Of a stretch of DNA of 10,058 nucleotides, positions 5,317 through 10,058 are shown one piece after another. The notes below the pieces were generated by a model. It was not told where the DNA came from. It worked only from the letters and a program-made list of their open reading frames with translations, and searched no databases. The position numbers and the translations under genes were made by a program. Origin of the DNA: Myxococcales bacterium (GTDB taxonomy: Bacteria; Myxococcota_A; Polyangia; Polyangiales; Polyangiaceae); the NCBI GenBank assembly GCA_025362165.1, contig JANYHY010000242.1:1-10058 (forward strand), written 5' to 3'. Numbering within the stretch: the stretch's first letter is position 1; the number at the start of each line of letters is the position of its first letter.

Positions 5317-7122
5317 GTGAACGTTCAGGTCGTCGTTCAGTCTGACGATGGTCAGGAGCGCAGCGAAGTCTTCCAACCGACGGGCCCGATCTCCATCGGT
5401 AGGCATCCGAACTGCGTCCTTCGACTCGAGAGTGATCTCGTCTCGCGCCAGCACGTCATCGTCCACGTGGGGCAGCAGTCGCTGCGCGTCGAAGACGTCT
5501 CCACCAACGGCACGCTCGCGGGCGATCGCCTGCTGAGGCGAGAGGCGATCGACGTCCCGTTCGGCACGCCCATCGTCGTCGGCAACTTCACCGTCTACAT
5601 GATGCCCGCAGACCAGCGGATGCCGCCACCTCCGCCGCAACAAGGTGCGGGCCCCAACATGCACATGGCGGCAGCGCCCGCCGCGCGCGGTACGGACGTG
5701 CAGACGCGGCAGCGCTCTCGTCAGAACGGCGGAGCGGTGCCTGCGCCGTTGCCTCCGCCGCCGCAGGCGACCCAGCAGCGCGACCCCAACCTGCCAAACC
5801 CGAACGCGCAAGCGGAGCTCGGCGCTGCGCAGGAGAAAAGGAAGATCCGCGAGCGCGACGTGGCGCTGCGCCGCGAGATCCACAAGTTCCTGCTCGAGCA
5901 CCTCGACCTCGCGACGATCGACGCGTCCAAGCTCGAAGAGGCGTCGATGCGCCCCAAGGTGCTGAGCGCGCTCCGCCGCATCGTCGGTCAGCTCGACGCA
6001 GCCGGCAAGGTCCCGCCCGATCAGGACCGCGACAAGCTCATCGGCGAGCTCGCGGACGAAGCGCTTGGTCTCGGCCCGCTCGAGCGCTTCTTGGCCGACC
6101 CGACCATCACGGAGATCATGGTCGTCGATCCTCAGACGATCTACATCGAGCAGAAGGGCAAGCTGACGCTGAGCGAGGTCACGTTCACCGACGACGATCG
6201 CGTCCGCGGCGTCATCGAGCGCATCGTCACGCCGCTCGGCCGCCGCATCGACGAGTCTTCGCCGCTCGTGGACGCGCGACTCAAAGACGGCTCGCGCGTG
6301 AACGCCGTCATTCGCCCGATCGCGCTGCGCGGCGCGTGCATCACGATTCGTAAGTTCTCGCGCACGCCGCTGCAGCTCCACGATCTCGTGAAGTTCGGCG
6401 CGCTCACCGAGCGCATGCAGCGCTTCTTGGTTCGCAGCGTCATCGCCAAGAAGAACATCGTCATCTCTGGCGGCACGGGCTCTGGAAAGACGACGCTCCT
6501 CAACTGCCTCTCGGGCGCGATCCCGCCGGACGAGCGCATCGTCACGATCGAAGACGCCGCGGAGCTCCAGCTGAAGCAGCCCCACGTCGTGTCGCTCGAG
6601 ACGCGCCCGGCCAACCTCGAAGGTCGCGGCGAGTACACGATCCGCGATCTGGTGAAGAACGCGCTCCGTATGCGCCCTGACCGGATCGTCGTCGGCGAGT
6701 GCCGCGGCGGAGAAGCGCTCGACATGCTCCAGGCCATGAACACCGGTCACGACGGCTCGCTCACGACGACGCACGCAAACTCGCCGCCAGAGGCGATCAG
6801 TCGCCTCGAGACACTCGTGCTCATGGCCGGCGTGGATCTCCCCCTCCGCGCGATCCGCGATCAGATCGCCTCCAGCGTTCACGTCATCGTGCAACAGTCG
6901 CGACTCGCGGATGGCGCGAGGAAGGTCACCGCCATCACCGAGGTCATCGGCATCGACGACAACGGCGAGATTGAGATCCGGCCCATCTTCGAGTTCGTGC
7001 GCACCGGCACTGGTCCCAACGGCAAGGTCATCGGCGAGCACCGCGCGACGGGCTACCTCCCCTCGTACCTGCAAGACTTCATCGTCATGAAGCTCGTCAA
7101 GCCGGGAGAGCCATACCTATGA
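5317..7122 (+). CDS. cpaF: FHA domain-CpaF/TadA secretion ATPase fusion
   Basis: A 601-residue protein, about 150 to 200 longer than an ordinary CpaF. It starts with GTG after AGGGG (5307-5311). Residues 1-95 are an FHA domain with all phosphothreonine-binding marks: G28-R29, S43, H46, N64-G65-T66. Residues 100-150 form a linker with Pro runs (PPPPP at 103-107; PLPPPP at 144-149) and Gln. From about 185 the hexameric CpaF/TadA ATPase core follows: Walker A GGTGSGKTT (385-393, Lys391), Walker B region RPDRIVVGE ending at Glu461, and TTTHANSP with His486. This ATPase powers filament assembly from the cytoplasmic face of TadB/TadC. The FHA suggests docking onto a phosphorylated partner, hence control by Ser/Thr kinases (inference). 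The stop overlaps tadB (ATGA). No cpaE/tadZ gene lies between it and cpaC. Confidence 0.95.
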   Translation: MNVQVVVQSDDGQERSEVFQPTGPISIGRHPNCVLRLESDLVSRQHVIVHVGQQSLRVEDVSTNGTLAGDRLLRREAIDVPFGTPIVVGNFTVYMMPADQRMPPPPPQQGAGPNMHMAAAPAARGTDVQTRQRSRQNGGAVPAPLPPPPQATQQRDPNLPNPNAQAELGAAQEKRKIRERDVALRREIHKFLLEHLDLATIDASKLEEASMRPKVLSALRRIVGQLDAAGKVPPDQDRDKLIGELADEALGLGPLERFLADPTITEIMVVDPQTIYIEQKGKLTLSEVTFTDDDRVRGVIERIVTPLGRRIDESSPLVDARLKDGSRVNAVIRPIALRGACITIRKFSRTPLQLHDLVKFGALTERMQRFLVRSVIAKKNIVISGGTGSGKTTLLNCLSGAIPPDERIVTIEDAAELQLKQPHVVSLETRPANLEGRGEYTIRDLVKNALRMRPDRIVVGECRGGEALDMLQAMNTGHDGSLTTTHANSPPEAISRLETLVLMAGVDLPLRAIRDQIASSVHVIVQQSRLADGARKVTAITEVIGIDDNGEIEIRPIFEFVRTGTGPNGKVIGEHRATGYLPSYLQDFIVMKLVKPGEPYL

Positions 7123-7994
7123 ACTCGAATCTCCCGATCGACATGCTCATGAAGTGGGGCTCGGTGGCGCTCATCGGGATCGCGCTGTTCATCGCGACCA
7201 CTTCGCTCGTCGGCGATCGCGACGGACCCGGCCAAAAATACTGGTTTCGTTACACTTCGATGATCGAGCGCAACCTGCGCACGATGTTCATCTGGACGCC
7301 GGGTCGCAGTGTCGCGACCGCTCAGCTCGGCATCCTCGCGGCCGTGTTCGCCGTCGAGTTCGTCATCCCGGACGGACTGCCCGCGTTCCCGCTCTGGCCC
7401 GTGGCCGTGGCGGTCGGACCCTACGTTTGGATTCACCAAGAGAAGGCGAAGCGCAAGACCGCGATCGAGTTCCAACTCGACGGCTTCATGCTCGCGCTCG
7501 CGAACGCGCTCAAGGCGATCCCCAGCATCAGCGCGGCGCTCAACTCTGTCGTGCCGATCCTCCAACCTCCCATGCGTGAAGAGGTGGAGCTCGCCACCAA
7601 AGAGATGAAGGTCGGCAGCACGCTCGATCAAGCGCTCTTGCACATGGCCGCGCGCATCGGCAGTCGCAGCGTCGACTCCGCGCTCTCAGCCGTGCTCATC
7701 GGACGCCAGGTCGGCGGTAACTTGGGCAAGGTCCTCGAGACCACCGCGCTCAGCTTGCGCGAGATGCAGCGCCTCGAGGGCGTGGTGCGCACCAAGACCG
7801 CCGAGGGCAAGATGCAGCTCTGGGTCATCGGCGGACTGCCGATCGGCATCATCATCACGATGAGCCTCCTGCAACCCGGCTTCTTCGATCCGCTTCAAGG
7901 AAGCCTGTTTGGTTACTTGATGAGCGGCGCCGCCGCCGGCTTCTGGATCACCGCGCTCGTGCTCGCCCGCAAAATCCTGGCCGTGGACATCTAA
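7119..7994 (+). CDS. tadB: Tad inner-membrane platform protein TadB
   Basis: A 291-residue type II secretion F-domain protein. With TadC it forms the inner-membrane platform on which the ATPase acts. Membrane spans are at about 13-32 and 66-83, a further hydrophobic stretch at about 88-106, and two C-terminal spans (about 232-250 and 264-284). The F domain between them begins near FQLDGFMLALANALKAIPSISAAL and contains GRQVGGNLGKVLETTA and the Arg/Glu-rich LREMQRLEGVVRTKTAEGK, typical of TadB. The ATG overlaps the cpaF stop by four bases, with GGGAG at 7104-7108 upstream, so translation is coupled to the ATPase. tadC follows after 12 bases. I call it TadB rather than TadC from its place directly after cpaF and the VGGNLGKVLE motif; length is typical. 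Confidence 0.92.
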   Translation: MNSNLPIDMLMKWGSVALIGIALFIATTSLVGDRDGPGQKYWFRYTSMIERNLRTMFIWTPGRSVATAQLGILAAVFAVEFVIPDGLPAFPLWPVAVAVGPYVWIHQEKAKRKTAIEFQLDGFMLALANALKAIPSISAALNSVVPILQPPMREEVELATKEMKVGSTLDQALLHMAARIGSRSVDSALSAVLIGRQVGGNLGKVLETTALSLREMQRLEGVVRTKTAEGKMQLWVIGGLPIGIIITMSLLQPGFFDPLQGSLFGYLMSGAAAGFWITALVLARKILAVDI

Positions 7995-7995
7995 G

Positions 7996-8001
7996 AGGAG
8001 G
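7996..8001 (+). promoter_or_regulatory. Strong Shine-Dalgarno site of tadC
   Basis: AGGAGG, a full match to the anti-Shine-Dalgarno sequence, lies 5 bases before the ATG at 8007 and fixes the tadC start. It is the strongest ribosome binding site in the window. Confidence 0.8.
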
Positions 8002-8006
8002 CCCCG

Positions 8007-8915
8007 ATGATCGTCGACTACATGCTCATGCGGAACCTCTTCGTCGGGACGATTGCCCTGGCGATCCTCCTTGCGATCTACGGCGTCGCGAGCGCGCCGA
8101 CACGACTCGCGCCGCGCCTCGGCCTGCGCGGTCTCAAGCGCCAGCGCGCTCTCTCCGGCGACGGGTTGTGGCCGCAGATGGAGCCACTCGTCCGCTGGCT
8201 CGGCGTGCGCGTGAGCGGCATCCTCTCGGAGGAGAGCCGAACCAAGCTCGACGAAGAGATCAGCTACGCTGGCGACTTCCTCGGTCTGACGAGCGACGAG
8301 TTCTTGGCCCTCATGATCGTAAGCGGCGTCGCAGGCTTCGCGTTCGGCGGCGTCGTCGGCTTCGGCCTACACATCGGCGGCATGGTGACCTTCATCCTCG
8401 CGGGTCCGATGGGCGTGTTCGTCCCTTACATGCAGATTACAGGCATCGCGCAGGAGCGGCTGAAACAAGTCAGTCGCGGGCTGCCGTACACCATCGACTT
8501 GATGGCCCTCGCCATGGGCGCAGGCCTCGATTTTCCCGGCGCCGTTCGTCAGGTCGTCGAGAAGTCCAGCAACCCGGACGACGCGATCGTGGAAGAGTTC
8601 ACGCTCGTCTTGCAGAGCCTGCAGCTCGGGCGCACGCGCAAAGAGGTGCTCCTCGAGTTCGCCAAGCGCGCGCCCGTCGACGCAGTCAAGGAGTTCACCG
8701 GCGCGCTCATTCAAGCGGAGGAGCGCGGCAATCCGGTCGCGGAGGTGCTACAAATTCAGGCTACTTCAGCGCGTACGCGACGCAGCGTGCGCGCAGAAGA
8801 GATGGCGGCCAAAGCAGGCGTCGCCATGGTGGGTCCGCTGATGCTCGTCTTCATCACCGTCATGATTCTCATCATGGGCCCCATGATCATGAAGGTCATG
8901 GTCTCGATGGATTGA
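8007..8915 (+). CDS. tadC: Tad inner-membrane platform protein TadC
   Basis: A 302-residue second F-domain platform protein, normal length for the family. Spans lie at about 9-28, two at about 97-145 (FLALMIVSGVAGFAFGGVVG, then MVTFILAGPMGVFVPYM), and one at the C-terminus (about 272-298). The F domain starts at RGLPYTIDLMALAMGAGLDF and continues through LQLGRTRKEVLLEFAKR and IQAEERGNPVAEVLQIQA to the RRSVRAEEMAAKAG stretch that is characteristic of TadC. The last 30 residues are very rich in Met, otherwise unremarkable. It likely pairs with TadB in the inner membrane around the CpaF hexamer. After its stop comes the only sizeable gap of the operon (78 bases), which holds a hairpin. Confidence 0.92.
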   Translation: MIVDYMLMRNLFVGTIALAILLAIYGVASAPTRLAPRLGLRGLKRQRALSGDGLWPQMEPLVRWLGVRVSGILSEESRTKLDEEISYAGDFLGLTSDEFLALMIVSGVAGFAFGGVVGFGLHIGGMVTFILAGPMGVFVPYMQITGIAQERLKQVSRGLPYTIDLMALAMGAGLDFPGAVRQVVEKSSNPDDAIVEEFTLVLQSLQLGRTRKEVLLEFAKRAPVDAVKEFTGALIQAEERGNPVAEVLQIQATSARTRRSVRAEEMAAKAGVAMVGPLMLVFITVMILIMGPMIMKVMVSMD

Positions 8916-8948
8916 TCGTGCCAAAGGCTCGAGCAACCCAGGTTTTGT

Positions 8949-8974
8949 CCAAGCGACCCGCACGGTCGGCTTGG
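8949..8974 (+). promoter_or_regulatory. Hairpin in the tadC-downstream gap
   Basis: CCAAGC-GACC, loop CGCAC, GGTC-G-GCTTGG: a 10-bp stem with one bulged G and a 5-base loop. It lies in the 78-base gap after tadC and ends 4 bases before GAGGAG (8979-8984), the ribosome binding site of the next gene. No T-run follows, so a full terminator is unlikely; it may be an attenuator, an RNA processing or stability element, or control access to the binding site. Stem seen directly; role inferred. Confidence 0.45.
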
Positions 8975-8993
8975 AGCTGAGGAGATAGCTGCC

Positions 8994-9857
8994 ATGAGTG
9001 TCCTACGTTTTCAGATTCAACACGCCAACGGCCGTCAAGAAGTGATCGCGGTAGAAGCCGAGCGCGCGCTCATCGGCAGCGGCGCGCACTGCGAGATCCG
9101 TCTCCCCATCGATCAGTGCTCGGTCGAGCACGTGCTCGTGCAGGTCGGCGCGGGTGGCATCTTCGTTCAGGCGCTGCAGTTCCAGCCGCCGCCGACGATC
9201 GCCGGCGTCCCCTTCACGCAGGCCCCGCTCCCTCCAGACGCGATGCTCGGCATCGGCAACACGCAGATGTTGGTCGGGCTCTCCGCCGAGGGCACCGGCC
9301 TCGACGACAAGAAGAAGAAAGCCAAGAGCAACCCCGCCATGATGGTGATCGCGGTGCTCGGCATCGTCGGCGCCGCTGTCGTGATGCTCACACCAGACGG
9401 TGAGCCGCCGCTCGAAGCGCCAGAGGACGTCCCGAAGCTCTGGGACTCCGTGATGGACAAGTGCGAGAAGCCCGCGCAAGAGGCGAGACCTTACGCGCTA
9501 CAGATCAAGCAGCTTGCAGACAACAAGCGCGAGCGACGCGCGTTCCACATCCGCGACGGCGTGGACGCGGTGCCTCTCTACGAGAGCGCAGCGGCGTGCT
9601 TCAAAGCGGGCGGTGATCCCAACGCGGCCGCGCAGTCCGCCGAGGCCGCCAAGACTCTCCGCAAGGAGATGGAAGATGACTACAAGACGCACCGCATGCG
9701 CATGAAACACGCTCTGGACGTGAAGGACACGGCGACCGCACACAAAGAGGCGCGCACGCTGCTCGAGCTGCTCCAAGGCAAGCAGGGCGCGTATGTCGAA
9801 TACCTGACCGAGGAAGAGCGCAACCTCAAGCAGATGCTCGGGCACTCGGCGTCCTGA
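8994..9857 (+). CDS. Degenerate FHA-domain protein with one membrane span and helical periplasmic part
   Basis: A 287-residue protein. Residues 1-95 form an FHA-like domain (ALIGSGAHCEIRLP, SVEHV) that lines up with the FHA of the CpaF fusion at G28, S43 and H46. The binding arginine is Ser29 here and no Asn-Gly pair is visible, so phosphothreonine binding is probably lost. A basic patch (KKKKAK, 106-111) precedes one membrane span (115-132), placing the FHA in the cytoplasm. The rest (133-287) is exported and mostly helical, Ala/Lys/Glu-rich, and may form TPR-like hairpins; Cys157 and Cys202 could pair. The start is ATG 8994 with GAGGAG at 8979-8984. This cytoplasmic FHA, single span, periplasmic domain layout resembles that of type III secretion YscD-like ring proteins, an analogy only. 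It probably links the cytoplasmic machine to the periplasm. Confidence 0.82.
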   Translation: MSVLRFQIQHANGRQEVIAVEAERALIGSGAHCEIRLPIDQCSVEHVLVQVGAGGIFVQALQFQPPPTIAGVPFTQAPLPPDAMLGIGNTQMLVGLSAEGTGLDDKKKKAKSNPAMMVIAVLGIVGAAVVMLTPDGEPPLEAPEDVPKLWDSVMDKCEKPAQEARPYALQIKQLADNKRERRAFHIRDGVDAVPLYESAAACFKAGGDPNAAAQSAEAAKTLRKEMEDDYKTHRMRMKHALDVKDTATAHKEARTLLELLQGKQGAYVEYLTEEERNLKQMLGHSAS

Positions 9858-9864
9858 TCCAAGG

Positions 9865-10058
9865 ATGACGCATACGCGCCTCGTGACTCTCGTCGCCTTC
9901 TTGATCGCGTGCGGTCCCGGCGAGAGCGACCAACTCAAGACCGCGCGCTCGATAGAGAAAGAGCAGACGCCAGAGAACCTCGCGGAGACGGGGAAGAACT
10001 TCGCCATGCTCGGAGACACGACTCGCGCCGAGCAGTACCTCGCGGCGGCGCTCGAGCG
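9865..10058 (+). CDS. TPR lipoprotein, TadD-like, 3' end missing
   Basis: Only the first 64 codons are in the window. The protein starts MTHTRLVTLVAFLIAC: a short signal with lipobox LIAC and lipidated Cys16. After a charged segment, residues 37-64 (NLAETGKNFAMLGD, then RAEQYLAAALE) read as one tetratricopeptide repeat. A lipoprotein with TPRs at the end of a Tad operon matches TadD, thought to act in secretin or pilus assembly, but too little is visible to be certain. The ATG lies 7 bases after the preceding stop, with AAGG directly before it, which is poorly spaced as a ribosome site; coupling to the upstream gene is likely. No in-frame stop before the window ends. Confidence 0.72.
   Translation, partial: MTHTRLVTLVAFLIACGPGESDQLKTARSIEKEQTPENLAETGKNFAMLGDTTRAEQYLAAALE

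Noticed and set aside
5620..5780. Pro-rich repeat tract as a possible DNA repeat element
   Set aside because: It is a coding linker between the FHA and ATPase domains; the CCG/CCT runs simply encode Pro.
5248..7074. Long open frame (608 codons) on the minus strand opposite cpaF
   Set aside because: It mirrors the codon pattern of the clear cpaF gene on the other strand and gives an Arg/Asp/Leu-rich product with no recognisable domain; long antisense frames are usual in GC-rich DNA.
8826..8915. Met-rich hydrophobic end of TadC as a possible metal-binding segment
   Set aside because: It coincides with the expected C-terminal membrane span of F-domain proteins, where Met is common.
8918..8980. 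20-codon frame from GTG in the gap after tadC
   Set aside because: Very short, no ribosome site, basic low-complexity product, and it covers the hairpin; more likely non-coding.

Overview
High-GC bacterial DNA with dense, mostly co-directional genes. The Tad gene set, FHA domains, Pro-rich linkers and many lipoproteins and barrels suggest a Myxococcota (myxobacterial-type) chromosome. This placement is inference from gene content and codon style; no rRNA or other marker gene is present. I see no tRNA, rRNA, CRISPR array, insertion sequence or phage gene.

Left part (1-2283), apparently unrelated to the rest. The 3' part of a lysine 2,3-aminomutase-family (KamA) radical SAM gene is followed, with a one-base stop/start overlap, by a small multi-pass membrane protein gene. 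Against them on the minus strand run a signal-peptide outer-membrane beta-barrel-like protein gene (2283-1456) and a 58-residue single-span membrane protein gene (1447-1271). The small gene ends exactly where the plus-strand gene ends: the two stop codons abut as TGATCA.

Right part (2382-10058): a Tad/Flp-type (type IV filament) secretion and pilus assembly operon on the plus strand. Its order is lipoprotein with two tandem beta-domains, cpaB/rcpC, cpaC/rcpA secretin, an FHA domain fused to the CpaF/TadA ATPase, tadB, tadC, a second FHA-like protein with one membrane span and a helical periplasmic part, and the start of a TPR lipoprotein (TadD-like). Overlapping or near-abutting genes indicate co-transcription. 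Together they would form an outer-membrane secretin channel (CpaC with CpaB), an inner-membrane platform (TadB/TadC) driven by the CpaF ATPase, and accessory lipoproteins.

The most notable points are that no cpaE/tadZ gene lies between cpaC and cpaF, where it commonly sits, while the ATPase instead carries an intact FHA phosphothreonine-binding domain; and that the second FHA protein aligns with the first at G28, S43 and H46 but has lost the arginine and Asn-Gly needed for phosphopeptide binding. No pilin, prepilin peptidase or TadE/F gene is in the window. The layout recalls the Tad-like Kil machinery of predatory myxobacteria, but nothing here proves that function.
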